Program-made: the position numbers and the translations under genes | Notes under the pieces: model-generated | Database searches by the model: none | The model's input: the letters and a program-made list of their open reading frames with translations, nothing else | What the model was told of the DNA's origin: nothing | In this document: one piece after another, positions 23,328-35,931 of the stretch | How the letters are laid out: every line of letters starts with the position of its first letter | Numbering within the stretch: position 1 is the stretch's first letter | DNA from: Falciphora oryzae | Taxonomy: Eukaryota > Ascomycota > Sordariomycetes > Magnaporthales > Magnaporthaceae | Assembly: GCA_000733355.1 (NCBI GenBank) | Contig: JNVV01000002.1 | Coordinates: 2,475,632 to 2,539,631 of the forward strand | Reading direction: 5' to 3' | DNA length: 64,000 nt

Positions 23328-24433
23328 AGGGTGCCGGCGAGCGGTTCCATCCGTCGACGACGCCTCTCCCGACTCGACGTCGCAGTCAATGCCTGAAACT
23401 CAGCAATCAAAAAAATGGCCGAATCCTCTCCGCAAGCGCCAACCCTTACAGCGACAACCGGCAACGAAACTAGGCGGTCAATAGGCTTATGCCTCTTGTC
23501 ATGCGCGGTTGGGGGGCCCAACGACTACCGGCCAATGATGCAGCGACAATGAGCGGCTACGCCGGCCTCGGCTGACACCCTGCAAGCTCTAAGTTCCTGG
23601 GCATGGGTGTGGGCCGCTGCAGCCAGCGCCCTCATTCTGACGTGGCCGGCCCAAGCGAACAACACCCAACCTCCAACTTTTTTCACCATGGTCTTCTCCT
23701 TGGGTGAATCGAGGGTCGGAGACGGATGGAACTCTTCAGTCTGCGCGGATTTTTTTGTCTCTTGTTTTGTCTCGTCATCTCTTTTCCATTCGAGCCTTTT
23801 CTCATGCGAACGCGACTTCCTTTTCTTGTTCCGGGGACACTGGGGGATTCATGATTCTGTGGTCCGGTTGAGAGCATAAGACGATACGCGACATAGCTTT
23901 TCTCGTTACCTTAATTCTGATACCCTTCACCAACCTCGAACGCGCAGGATCGAACCCGCCCGAGGAGTGTGATATTTTGTGCACTGATGTGTGCCGCTCA
24001 GATTCCGACGCGCTTTATTGGCCAATTATCTGCGCTGGCAGCGGACCGTGGACCTGCGGGAACTGAGATGGATCTCGAAGGAGTCGAGTCGCTTGCTAGC
24101 GCTCATTGTCGTCATGACATCATTCCGCCCACGCTGACAGCCATCGAAGCCGCCCGCTATCTGCGGATGCGCTCGGAATCGCGCTAACCTCTCTTGACAG
24201 GGCGGATGAGAAGCTGAACTAGAGCCAAGTCCACTTGAGATTGTGATAGCTGGATATGACTGATCTGGGACTGGGAGGATCCGAGGCGACATTAAAGGGG
24301 TTGCTGGTTCACGCATGATGCACCTGCCATCCCTACGAAAAGACGACGTGCGAAACGATTTGTCCACGAGAGGTCAATTATCTTTATGTCTATGACGTTC
24401 GACTTAGTCTACACAGCATAGAATCCAGCGCGC
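23328..24433. other. Convergent 3' region of PMP3 and the GTPase gene
   Basis: 1.1 kb between stop codons. No gene is supported. A segment near 23945-23960 read on the minus strand forms a T-arm-like hairpin (stem GCGGG/CCTGC, loop TTCGAT), but no tRNA cloverleaf could be completed around it. Confidence 0.55.
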
Positions 24434-26117
24434 TCATCCGCGCCCCATCTTGAAAGAAAGGATCTGTGGCATGTCAGCTGGCCAGATCAAATCAGGGAGA
24501 AGCACGACATGTACCTACTACGTATGTCAAAGGGGTGAGGGGAACTTACATCATTCTTACCAATGGCGACCAAATCATCCTCAGACACCCTCATGCCGCC
24601 AACGCCTTCAATGTAGGCCACAGGTGCATCGCCTACGCATTTCCTTGCGACCTCGCCAACCGTAGAGTTCTTCTTTACCAGAACACAATCCCGAAAGACA
24701 AACTTGGACTCGGAAGCACCCGAGCCGAACGTAGTCGTATTCCGGACCGGATACACGGGCACAAGGCCGAGCACCTCAGCGGCCTTGGACAGCACCTGTA
24801 CAACGCCTGTTGAACCGAACCGGTACAGGACCATGTCGCGAAGGTTCTCTATCCGGTTTCGGTTCTTGTCGTCGAGTTCCTTGAGCCCGCCGCCCTCAGG
24901 GTCACCGGCCTCGATCAAGTCCTCCCTTGTGTCGACAAATTCGCTGCCCTCGGTATAACGGATGTAGCCCTGTTTGGCCATCTTGCGCAGGAAGATCTCG
25001 GATACGGCCGAGCATAGAACGATGCGGTTGGGATCCTGCATCTTTGCGATCTTGGCTACATTCTTGTCCGAATCAGGGTGGTCGATCTTGTTCAGCGCGA
25101 TCACCGTCGGGAACTTCTCGTCGGTAAATGCGTTGACCACACGGTCGATCGTGGCCTCGTCCCAGCTTTCGAGCGGCTCCTTGAGCGCCAGGCGGTCCAG
25201 AGTGCGCGCTACCACGCGCGCTGTACTGCCGTAACCGCTAAACTGCGCCTGCAGCGTCTCGACGGCTGTGTGTTTGGCCGCGACATGGCGGCGGCGGATG
25301 CTGCCCCATTTCTCCATCAGATTTCCCCTAATCCAGGCAACCACCTCGGAGCGCAACCAGGCGATGTCGACCGAAGGGTCGTAGCCACGCGTGTTCTTCC
25401 CCTCGGCGTCCGTTGTGCCCGAGGCATCCACCACGTGTATCAGCGCGTCGGCGTGCCGCAGGTCGTCGAGGAACTTGTTGCCCAACCCTTTTCCTTGGTG
25501 GGCCCCGGGGACGAGCCCAGCGACGTCGAGGAGCTCGATAGGAACCGACCGTCGGCCGTCGACGCATGAGCCATGATTAGGCTTACACCGGTCCTGGACG
25601 CCATGTCTGGCGCAAGCGCAGTCGATTTGAAGATAGCCAATTGCTCGTTGGGGGTCGATTGTGGTGAAGCTGCGTCAAATGTTGGTAGAAGAGACCGGGT
25701 CTTGTCAGTGGAGCCCGAGGCTATGCGCCTCTCATAGATGAAAGTACACGGGGCCCTGAGCCAGTCTGAAAGTAGGTATGCGTGGGGTTGGGTTTCCATA
25801 CGGGAAGTTTCCTGTAGACGGCGATATCAGCTGCCTGTTCCGTAGGCAATGCGCGGTGGGGAGGCTCGCGTCGTACACATACGACGGAGGCGCAGTGGTG
25901 TGGGACGGACAGGCGGAGGAGAGTATAGGGGGCAGACAAATGGGCAGTCGAGACATCCAGCCCGGAGGCAAGATCGCCGCGCGACGCAGGGAGTATACAA
26001 AGGTGCGATGTGGTTTTACCGACCGACTTTGGAGGTTGCGTCTGTGAGGGAGTTGAGTGTGCTCGACTTGCCCGCGCTAGGCTTGCCGACTAGGCCAATC
26101 AAGGGGTCGCGAGGCAT
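24434..26117 (-). CDS. YGR210C/YchF-type Obg-family GTPase
   Basis: Four exons fit by phase: 26117-26024, 25811-25802 (10 bases), 25669-24550 and 24463-24434, giving 417 residues; yeast Ygr210c is close to this size. P-loop GKPSAGKS at 11-18, switch/G3 segment [17 protein letters not shown]4 motif NKID, and the [14 protein letters not shown] block are visible. A C-terminal TGS-like segment ends with [20 protein letters not shown]. The protein is the cytosolic branch of the Obg/YchF group; its cellular task is not settled, with ribosome-linked roles suggested for relatives. The 10-base exon supplies the NFP residues of the conserved NFPFTTIDPQ motif. It is flanked by GTATGG and TACAG and both junctions restore the family sequence, so I consider it real. 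The first donor (GTCGGT) is weak but required by phase. Confidence 0.9.
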
Positions 26118-26618
26118 TCTGGGCAATCGACCGAGTCTGCTCTCCCATGTACATGCAGCAATTTCAGGGCCTGCTGCTGCGAGCGCGGGCAATTCTCGTC
26201 CATATCTGGTGAGGGTGCTCCGCTCAAGCCGAAGAGGTCCGCGATCGCAAAATCTCGAGCGATGTGCCCCTCCTAGGTCGACGGAATTCTTGGCGGGGCA
26301 AGCATCTGCAAAGATCCAGCAGGACCCACTCAAGTGTGGAGCTTTGCGCGCGTTGAAGTGCACCAGCCCGCCACCGAGATATCTCAGAGCCCGCAATGAA
26401 TCGATTAATTCGTGCAAGGGGCCATAATATTACGCAAAGTTCACAGGTACTACCGTTTTTCCCACCAAGAAGGTATCAAGCCTATTGATTTAAAGGCAAA
26501 TCTTGAGTTTCGGTCGCGGCAGACACATACCACCCAAAGCTGTGGTCTCACCATACGATAGCCCGGTCACGCAACTTGTGGCGATCTCAGATCTTACTCC
26601 CATTCAAGATCGAGCGCC
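26118..26618. promoter_or_regulatory. Divergent promoter region of GTPase and SET-domain genes
   Basis: 501 bases between outward-pointing start codons. No specific site identified. Confidence 0.5.
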
Positions 26619-28522
26619 ATGTCACAAACTGAGTTGCCTATCGAATCCTTACCGATATGGTCTCGCTTCAATAGTGTCATCTTTGATGGCGTTAGGATAT
26701 CGCAGATCGATGGTAAGGGCTTTGGTCTCGTGGCCGAGAGGAGCTTCCAGCCTCCATCCAACGAGAGCACGCCAACCCATCGCATACTCTCAGTTCCGGC
26801 GGAACTGGTATTGAATGCAGAAGCAGTGGAGGAGTATGCAAAGGAGGATCAGAGGTTCAGGGAACTCCTGAATGTCGCAGGCGGCCAGGTATCGAGCCCA
26901 AGGCGCGCAACCCCGCGAGACGATGTTGATGGGATCGTGACATTGAATGATACTAATTGCAACTGCATCTCGGCCCAGTCCTCGAGGGGAGACGTTCTTC
27001 TTTTCCTACTAGCACAGCTTGTTCTAGTATGGAAGAGCGAGGAAAACTCCGGGCTGTCGAACCCATGGACACAATACATCAAGTACCTACCTCGGACCGT
27101 GCCCCTACCTACCATGTGGACTGATGCTGAGCGTCTCCTCCTGAACGGCACATCACTTGAGGTACTCATTCCTTTCTGCTCCTCGCCATTATCATTTGGA
27201 GTGATTCACCTCTGTCTATCTGATTACCAATGTGGTGCCCGTGCTGACCCGGCTTGTAGATGGCGGTCCAAGCAAAGCTTCTCGCCTTGGAGCGGGAGTT
27301 TGACGACCTCAAGGAGAAGTCTTCAGCATTGGCAACATGGAACGAGATCCTGTGGGAGAGCGAACCTATCACGCTCCGGGACTGGATTGTCCTGGACGCC
27401 TGGTACCGCTCCAGATGCATGGAGCTCCCCCGCGGAGGCTCATCGATGGTGCCGTGCATCGACATGATCAACCATTCTCGGCAATGGACCGCGTCCTATA
27501 CTCAAAACCCTGATGACGGCGGCGTCGATCTGTGCCTGAACCGCGACGCCGAGATCGCGGCCGGTGCTGAAATCACCATCTCATACGGCGATGGGAAGGC
27601 GCCGGCCGAGATGCTGTTCAGCTATGGGTTTGTGGATCCGGAAGGGGGCCCAGAGATGGTTGTTTTGCCGGTAGAGGTGCCGGAGGATGACCCGCTCGCT
27701 AGGGCAAAGGCCCATATCTTTGGCGAGTCTCCCACTATCAAAATCGCCCAGTCGGAGGGCGGGGATGTCCAGTGGGAGTGTCCGTTCGCCCACCTCCTTG
27801 CCCTCAACGAAGAAGACGGTCTGGGGATCCGCATTCTGCAACTCACCGACGGCGGCAGGCGGGTGAGGCTGTTCTGGGAAGACGATGACGTAACGGATTC
27901 GGTCAGGGATCTCGTGGCGGTCACGGCGTCGCACACGCACCACACCGTCTTTCGGCTTCGGGCGGTGGTGCTGGTCCAGGAACAGCTGGAGGCCCAGGTG
28001 CAGCGGATATCGGCGCCGGCGGAGTCCGATGACCTCCCGAACACGCAGGATTCCCTTGCGGTTCGACCGACCCGTCGGGAGGCGGCGTCTCGGCTAAGGG
28101 TCGCGGAGACAAGGATGCTGCGGAGCGCTATAGGCAGCCTCGAATTAGAGGTAACACATGCCCCGTTTCCTTGCCTGGACATCGAACCATTTTCCCCAAC
28201 AAATCTTGCAACCCCTATTGCCCACGCGAGCCTAGACCCAGCCGCTGGACGCACCTGTTCATTCGTGCATGCATCGCATCCTGCAAGCTAGGTCTTCCTG
28301 GGGATGGTGTCCCTTTTCAGCTGCCATTCTTGTTGTTTCTTCTTTCTTTTTCCTCTTCTTCGTCGTAGGATTCTGGCACGCTGCTGACCTGCACCGACCC
28401 TTGCACAGAAGGCACACCTGCTCGAGGACAAAAGTGTGGTGGCCTACCTCGGGTCAACGGAAGTTTCCCAAAACGACCTAGCCCCTGGCTCGGTAACTAA
28501 TGAAGAGGACGACTTCAGTTGA
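26619..28522 (+). CDS. SET-domain protein, SETD3/Rubisco-LSMT-like
   Basis: Proposed exons: 26619-26888, 26979-27161, 27260-28150 and 28409-28522, giving 485 residues. The split SET domain is seen in GFGLVAERSF near the start, then SSMVPCIDMINHSR (the NHS motif that binds S-adenosylmethionine) and ITISYGDGKAPAEMLFSYGF (catalytic-Tyr region). A helical C-terminal domain like the Rubisco-LSMT substrate-binding fold follows. Such proteins methylate lysine or histidine on non-histone targets, for example ribosomal proteins or actin; the substrate here is unknown. The first intron (26889-26978, 90 bases, with a GATACTAAT branch site and CCCAG acceptor) keeps the frame open, so a 30-residue-longer form would arise if it is retained. 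The last intron is 258 bases; its placement ends the protein at EEDDFS. Confidence 0.82.
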
Positions 28523-31500
28523 GCCATGGACCAGGGTCGCACCCTTGCAGAATTTCCACGTGGCCAAACGGGGTTCTCCAAGTCGGTTCAACCAGCCTGA
28601 CCATCGAGAAAACCAAGAGAGCATTTGCAACGCCGTCGTGCATTAGGGTGAGACGATGCCATGCATGGAGGCCGAATGGTGCCCCCTGGCTAGAGCGCTC
28701 ACGCCCTCGCTGGATGTGATGAAAATAAAAGGCGAGGAATATCTGTAGTATCTATTTACTATACGTACGTGGATCCGACCGAGAGGTGTGCGGAAAGAAT
28801 GGGAGAAAGAAAAGCAAGTCAAGTCACAACACAACGCGGGCTCTTGTGCGCTGGTCTCTTTCGTGTCGTGTCCAGGGAGCAGCCACAGTAGGCATTACCT
28901 CTAGTACCAGAAGGAATACGAGCACTATTACTATTGCTCAGGTATAGTATATTCGGCGACTCGTTACGAAATGTCTCAGGCCCGTACGCCGAAATTTGGC
29001 CCCAGAGGAGTGTGTGTGTGTGTGCCGTCGGTGTCTGCCGCCGGGCCACTTTTACCAGATTAGTCTGGGGCCCCAGATGCGGGGAACCTTACCCATGAGC
29101 GAGGTCAGTGATAGGCGGCGCGATCTCTGCCGGCCAACACACGAAGCTTTTTTCCCCGGCCGAGGACGGCGCAAGACGGGTTTCAATCACTGTGGGTTCC
29201 CCCAGCGGTAGTTCGGAGGAGCAAGACTGTGGGCGGTCGGGCGCCGTCATTACGGGCGTGACTAACAGAGCAAAGGCGTTACCAAGGGCCCGTTTTGTTT
29301 TCGTGCAGGATGTGGGGATCCCGGCAGTCGGCCTGACTGTTTCGTCCGAATCCGACGCCAGCAGCAGGTAACTGGACAGGAGACGGGAAGGGCACTGAGC
29401 AGGACTTTCGGACGAAGTCGACGGCGATCTGCACCTTCAACAGGACGAGATGCACCGTCCGTTGATGTGTGAAGCTAGTAGACCTTCCGTCGGGATGACG
29501 AAATGCAGACGGGGAGAAGACGCCGCCATTGCGAAGATCTGCGAAATCACTGGGGCTTCCCGCCGCCAGAGGCTCGAGGCATGGCGCCGACGAAACGATT
29601 TGCACTTCTCGCTCAGTGCTGCCGCTGGTTTGCCCGACGTCAGCATACAGGAATCCTATGTGTGTGAAGTCTGAGGATATGCAAGTTTGCTGGGGATCAA
29701 TGCTTGGATGATCAACACCCCTCCTCTGCTGGTCGCGGCATTCACGGCCTCCAGGCTGTTGGTGTAGGCAAACAGGCCTGGTCGGGGGTGGTGATCTGTA
29801 GGTTTGCGAAGGTCCCACAACGCTCGCACGCTATTTGCCGACTCGGCCACCGTGGCAACGTGATTGGCGGCGGCAAGCCTGGGCGCCACGGCGAGATGGG
29901 GAAGATGTGCAAGGTTGGAGACGAACCTAGGCCTAATTCTGACGCCGTGACGACGACCAAGCACTTCTTGACCAAAATCGAATATGTCGAGACTGTTGTA
30001 TTCGAGGGGTGGTCGAGCTAAGCCGTCCTGATTTATGCCAGTATTGTGTAATCCGATTCCTACTCAGACCCCCATCTAGCCAGTCCTTTGGATCTCGTCC
30101 CAATCACGGGCGAAAACCAAAATCAAGATGCGTGGCGTGTTATCCGCCGCTTTAGTCGACGTCGGGTGCTTGTGGCGGGGAACCTGCTACTCCAATCAAT
30201 TAGCTGCGCAGTGTTTCCATCGCATTTGACGCGCACAGAGCCTTGATAGCCTGGTAACGTCCCTCCTGTTGGCAGGGCTAGGAACTGGAGATTGTCACGA
30301 GCCTGTCTTCCACATTGCCCTCGCTTCCATGCAGGCCCGGCTGATCAACCGCCACGCAAGAAGCACCTGGCAACCTACTACGTAGATATTTTCACGCGGT
30401 GTCGTGTCTTTCTGGGGTGCAGCATCCATCGAACGATTTATCCAAGCTCCAGAAGGGTGTAGGAGGATGGTAGGGTGTTCCTGGCTTACTACCTTACGTC
30501 TGCACATGCATCCACCACCTGCCAGGCTCCCTGGATATCGGCACAGCCCGCTGGCGCGATCCAACCAGCATGCCTAGGTAAGTCGGCAAGCAGGTACCTA
30601 GGCAGGTAGTGGTAAGCCAGGCAGAGTATACGTACCTGGGTGAGGTATCTCGTCGAAGCTGGGCTGGACCTACGGTAGGTACAGATATCGTGGAAGCAGA
30701 CTGGATCAAGTGCTTGGTGGTGGGCGTGCTTCCATCTGCAATCCATTCCAGGTCGCGAGACAGCGGGGTTGGCCGCCAGTTCAGGACCACCCCAGCCAGT
30801 GCCCCTTCACGTTTCTCGATCAGGAAGGAAACGGCACAGCACAATTGCAGCAAGCTGATTGGGCCCCACCGGGGCACACAGCCAACTTCGAATGCCATGC
30901 CCCGTTCTTCCGCTAGCGCTCCCTCCCTCCCCCGATGATGCTCGCGCTTCTCCGCAAATTGATCCCTTTTTACCCACCTGAACGCCCACCACACAATCTT
31001 GATCGGCCAGCCCAACACTCGTCCTTTCCTACTTCTTTTCCCCCCTTTTCAAACTTTGTCTCTTGGGCAGTTGGTGTCTTATTTCTCTGTCGAAAGCTGC
31101 CGTACAATATTCTAATCTTTCTTCTTTCACATCCTCACCCCACGCGCGACTCCGACCTTCCCGCACGCCAGCCTTACCCGTTTTTTTGAGCGCACGGCCA
31201 TTTGTTTGGTTCCCGTGCTGAGACCCAAAGACCTGGAGCCGGCCGTCTGGCGTTCGCATGCGACCGCCCTCCCTCAACCTTCCCCGCGTCGAAGCTTCGC
31301 CGAACAAATCAGAACCAGCCCTTGGCCTTGAAGTAACTCTACATCATACGATCTCTGCGCAAACATTGCCAACGCCCGCCGTCAAAACGACCGAATCTCC
31401 ACCCGCGCGCATTCGACGACTTTGAGTTCCAGAGTCCAAATCCGACCTTCCCCACACGAACGCTATTGGCGACGTCCATTCCATCCGATCCGACCCCCTT

Positions 31501-31578
31501 CTTCGACCTCCTGAACCATCACGCTTCTCCCGTCTCGCATCCTGCACGTCAACGGCGGCAGACGCCTCAGTTTCCGCC
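28523..31578. other. Gene-free region upstream of the FacB-like regulator
   Basis: 3.06 kb without a supported gene. The open frames at 29.3-29.8 and 30.5-31.0 kb (minus) have no recognisable domains. Around 30571-30608 there is a cluster of CCTAGGTA/TACCTAGG elements. From about 31.0 kb to the start codon the plus strand is rich in C and T (CTTTCC, TTCTTTC), as in fungal promoters and leaders, so the regulator probably has a leader of several hundred bases. Confidence 0.6.
30571..30608. repeat. Cluster of TACCTAGG-type elements
   Basis: GCCTAGGTAAG at about 30572 and GGTACCTAGGCAGG at about 30593 lie within 40 bases, followed by further AGGTAGT and GTACCTGGG variants to about 30640. These belong to the same palindromic motif family seen elsewhere between genes. 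Confidence 0.7.
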
Positions 31579-34500
31579 ATGCCTGGGATTCTGCCCATGA
31601 AAGTGATCAAGGTGGGCACGAGCTCGCAGAGCCGTATCGCCCAGGCCTGCGACCGCTGCCGAAGCAAGGTAGGTGTTTCATACCGCTTCTGCGCATCAGC
31701 TGGGAATCTCTGTGTCTAACCTGACAGCAGAAAATTCGGTGTGATGGCATAAGGCCGACGTGCACGCAATGTGCCAATGTCGGGTTCGAGTGTCGGACGA
31801 GCGACAAGCTGAGCAGGAGGGCCTTCCCCAGGGGCTACACAGAGTCGCTCGAGGAGCGTGTAAGAGCACTCGAAGCCGAAGTCCGTGATCTCAAGGATCT
31901 CCTGGACGAAAAGGATGAAAAGATCGACATGCTATCACGGATGCACGGAAACAGCCGTCGCCTACCCGAGGGGCCCGCCAGCTGCACGACACCGCCCCAG
32001 GACGCCAGGAGAGAGTTCCATGGCGTCCCTCCTCCAAAAGAGGACACCTTCCGTGTCCAGGCGTCTCCTCTTCTTCTTGGTGTCGAGAACTCCGACTCGT
32101 ATTTCATGGGCGCCTCAAGTGGCCGAGCGTTTATTGGTATGTGGGTTCCCATCCCTCTCCCGTGTGCGTCTTGTGTGTCAACCAAGCTAATGGCTATCTG
32201 ATTACAGAGGCGTTCAAGCGCAAGATGCAAGAGAATGGCAAGTCGTGCGCAGAGTTCAACACCGAAGCGTTTCTCCATATCCAGGGCTGCTATCCTCTCG
32301 TAGCAAACCCGCTCCCTGAGCAGCTCCGAGTTCCCCCACGTCTGTTTTCCGATCGATGCGTCAATGTCTTCTTCCAGGAATGGGCCCCTCTCTTCCCGGT
32401 TCTTCACAAGCCGACATTCCTCGTCATCTACGAAGAGTTTGTGGCCGACCCTGAAAAGGTAAAGAGTCACCACAAACTTGCGCAGCTGTATCTGGTGTTC
32501 AGCATCGCGGCTCTCTCGGGAGAAAACCCCGACCTCGACCAGATTACGGTTTGTGAGCAGCAGTGGCAGAGGTCGCTTGAGGCTGTCATGATGGACAACA
32601 CCATCCTCACCCTCCAATGCCTCATTTTGGCCCTCATGTTCTGCACTGTCAGGGCGGATTATAAGCGTCTCCAATACTACAAGGGCATCGCCGTTGGTCT
32701 CTCTCACAGGCTCGGCCTTCACCAAAGCCAGAAGCGCTTTTCCTTTGGGGCGCTTACTATCGAGACCCGGAAGAAAGTGTTTTGGACGCTCTACACGCTT
32801 GACTGGTACGTCTTCTCGTCTTGTGCGCTGGCCTACTCCTGGCTGCTTTATATTAACAATCACCTTCCACTTTCAGTTTCTCGGCAGCAATCCTTGGCCT
32901 CCCCAAGCTTTTGAATGAGGACGACATTCATGCCGAGTACCCATCCGACACAGATGACGAGTATGTGACGGAGAAGGGCTTCCAGCCCACGCTCCCTGGC
33001 GAGTACACGCGGTTGTCTAGTGCCCTTGCACTGTTCAAAGCCGCGCGCATTCTCGCAACGGTCCTGGAGAAGATCTATCCGGCTTCGACGTCACATGAAC
33101 TGTCTCTGCAGAAGATGACAGCCCTTGCTGCCGAGATTGATGACTGGTCCGAGAAGCTGCCCCAGCACCTCAAGCTTACGTTCAAGCAAGACAAACCGTC
33201 AACCGATGTTACAGGAAGCCGATCTCCGCTGCTGGTAAGAACAATCCACCCACAGGCTGTCACATGTGTCCGGTGATTATATGCTGATATTTTTCTTCTA
33301 GGCTCTCGCTTACTACTACATACGGACGCTCATCTTCCGGCCTGCGCTTGGCTCGAGCCTCGGGTCCAAGGCTGCATCAGCCGTCTTCGCAGTGAGCGAA
33401 TCCAGCAAGCATATGATCCAGATCGTCCAGCTCCTCGAAGAGAGGAATATGTCCTTCTCCTTCTGCCTCAACAAATCGGATCTCCTGATCATCTGCGGCA
33501 TGGAGCTGCTTTACCGAGGCATCGATCTCAAGCAGGACAGCAAGCTTCTGAAGGATACGGAAAGCCTCGTTAATGCTGTCGTCAGGATCGTTGAGAAGGC
33601 CAAGGCACCCGGTTCTTACGACTTCAAACGTGTCTCCAACGTGCTTGTCACGGTAGACGACGCCCAGCAGCACTCGGCGCTTCCTACTCCCCCGAGCCAA
33701 AGCCCCGAGATCGTGGTCTCGGCTCAGCCTTCGCAGAGGGCATCACCTCCGGCCGCTGTACATGGCGCTTCGTCGGCTCAGGCCCTCCCGAGGAAAGGCT
33801 CCTGTCCTCTGGGCCGTCTCGCGGGCGCCAGCATGAGCGAGACTGATCTGATGATGCAGCACGACAGGATGCGGAGGATGACGGTACCGCACAATGCGCC
33901 TCGACCGGAACTGCCGCGCTCGAATTCTCGGTCCTCGCTCGACAATAACTGCAAATATGAGGGGCCCCAGCTCTCGAAACGAGATCATCGGTTGTCCCTT
34001 TCACAAGCGCACATGATGGCGAGGGTGTCTCCGCAGCCAAAACCCAACGGGGGCCAGAGCCTCGACTTCCTGTCACTTAGAGGGTCTTCACAACATTCGC
34101 AACCCCCGTCCCCCGTTCAGTCACGGCCCCGCCACCAACCTCCAGCGGCTTCGGCTTCTGCACAGCAGCAGGCGTTGTACGCGGCAGCTAGCCACAATAG
34201 CCAGAAGGTCCCATCATCGACGGTTTCGACAGCCGAGTGGGAGGCGATCCTGGGATCTATGGACGGCGGCCAGGTCAACGTGTACGACGCCATCTACGGC
34301 GGGCCAGGGATTTCGTTTGCGGAGACGCCCGTGTCAGCGTCGTCCGGGGGTTGGTCACCCGACTCGTGGGACCTTTCGGGGTTCCGGATTGGCCCTGGTG
34401 GTGAACTCGACGGGACACCAGCACCTCAGAGCGTTCTAAGCATGAGCGACGAGTCGCTCAGCTCTGGGGGTGACGACATGGACCTCGGGTTGGCGGGCAG

Positions 34501-34603
34501 TAGCAGCGGCCACCTTGATTTCCGCCACCGGCTCGTTCCAACAACGATGGCAGCCAGCTCGGACGGGCTGGTACTTGACGGGTTTGACACATTTGGGCTC
34601 TGA
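31579..34603 (+). CDS. facB: FacB/Cat8-type Zn2Cys6 transcription activator
   Basis: Five exons fit by phase: 31579-31668, 31731-32136, 32208-32805, 32877-33234 and 33302-34603, giving 917 residues. The zinc cluster has C24, C27, C34, C41, C44 and C51 in the CX2CX6CX6CX2CX6C pattern, interrupted by an intron after Lys30. It is followed by the linker [20 protein letters not shown] and a leucine-zipper-like coiled coil (to about residue 100), a combination I recognise from A. nidulans FacB, Neurospora ACU-15 and yeast Cat8. The fungal-TF middle homology region spans exons 3-5 ([22 protein letters not shown]). The C terminus is Ser/Pro/Gln-rich and acidic, fitting an activation domain. FacB activates acetate-use genes (acetyl-CoA synthetase, glyoxylate cycle, carnitine shuttle) under glucose control; this role is inferred by family. 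Confidence 0.93.
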
Positions 34604-35917
34604 TGTTTTGCTCTGCTTCTTGAATTCTTTTAGCGTTTCTTCCTCACTTCTTTTCTTTGATCTTACTGGTTATCCTCCCTATTCCCTGCAGTGTTTTGAC
34701 TCTTGCCACGAGTGGCTTATATATATGTGGGTTGGAATCTCTTTATGTTGATACTCGAGTTATAAGGGCTCTACTCCGAGTACTTCTTTTGGATATAAGG
34801 GTATGTTTGTGTGGAATGGTCGGAATGAGTTATGACGGTGGATGTGGGTTTATTACGAGGGCGGAGTTTAGGATTCGTTGACTCCAAGTTTGCAGAGGCG
34901 AATGAACGCAACCCGGGAGGATGTGCAACGACGGACCAGGTGAATGAGAATGCAAAAGTTGGTCGATGAAGCTTGCTTGTCATGTGAAATCAGCAACTCG
35001 ACGGCCGCTTGTTATCGTCGGCCCTTCTTTGAATGGATGTGAGATTGGGCACGCAAGTCATTCAATAGCTGCTGGGAGGCGGAAGGGCAATGCCAGCGCG
35101 AGTCGGAGGGCAGTTGGTTTCATATTGGCGGTAGGAAGGGGAAGGAGGAAGGTAGGATGGGTGAAACCGTGGGCGAAACAGGGTGTAACTCAAGCTTTTG
35201 GACACCTCTGTGGGCCGATCGGTGGATTTTTGATCCACACAGGCGCCGCAGCGACATGCAGTGGGACACTGCTTCTTTCTGCAAATGATATCAATCGCAA
35301 AGGCCATGACCGGCACCTTCTAGTTCGGCGATGTGCGACGAACAGAAAAGGATTCCATCTGATAAGCGCCCGTTGGGTGGTTCTCGCTCGTCTGCTCCAC
35401 CGGGACCCCAAGGCAAGGAACCCAGGGCCCAATCCCTGTCCGGCCCGCCATTCCAGCCCCTTGGTATCCGGGGTGGACCGCGTGGGTGGGTGGTGCTGGT
35501 CCCCGGGCTTGGTGCCGAAAGGGCGCGGAAGAAGAGTTCCTTTTTTTTCAGCGGGGGAGAATAAGAAGAAGAGAGCGGCATGAACAAGCAGATGGAGCCT
35601 CCCGCTTTTCGGGCACCTCGGTCGAGTTGACACTTCGCTTAAACTACGAACAGGGCGGGAATTGACAGGTGACACTGTCTGAGATGATAGGGGCGCTGAA
35701 GAGCTACCAGGTTACGGCCACGTTGATGGATAGGCGCATGTTAGGTACCAGCTGACGTCCGGGATAGTTCGGTGTCGGCGGGCACCCGGATTTCTCGGAA
35801 CGGCTGAACAACTGGGCTGGCCGGACCGAGCGGCTAGGCACGGAAGCACCGGGAGCCGGAGCGCCACTGGGAGGTAAGTGAAATCGTAGGTAGGCTGGTT
35901 GCGCTATCAAAGTAGCC

Positions 35918-35931
35918 CATACCTAGGTATG
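35918..35931. repeat. Perfect 14-base palindrome CATACCTAGGTATG
   Basis: Both halves are exact reverse complements around CCTAGG. It is the best-preserved member of the TACCTAGGTA-type motif set found in the intergenic DNA of this window. Confidence 0.9.

Noticed and set aside
26012..26020. Alternative donor GTAAAA for the first GTPase exon
   Set aside because: It would leave phase 2 and turn the conserved NFP motif into KLP; the weaker GTCGGT donor four bases earlier restores the family sequence.
29279..29818. 179-codon open frame on the minus strand
   Set aside because: No domain or conserved block seen; opposite frames of similar quality overlap it.
34966..35583. 205-codon open frame downstream of the facB-like gene
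   Set aside because: No recognisable domain, no supporting exon structure and atypical composition (many Arg, Gly, Cys).
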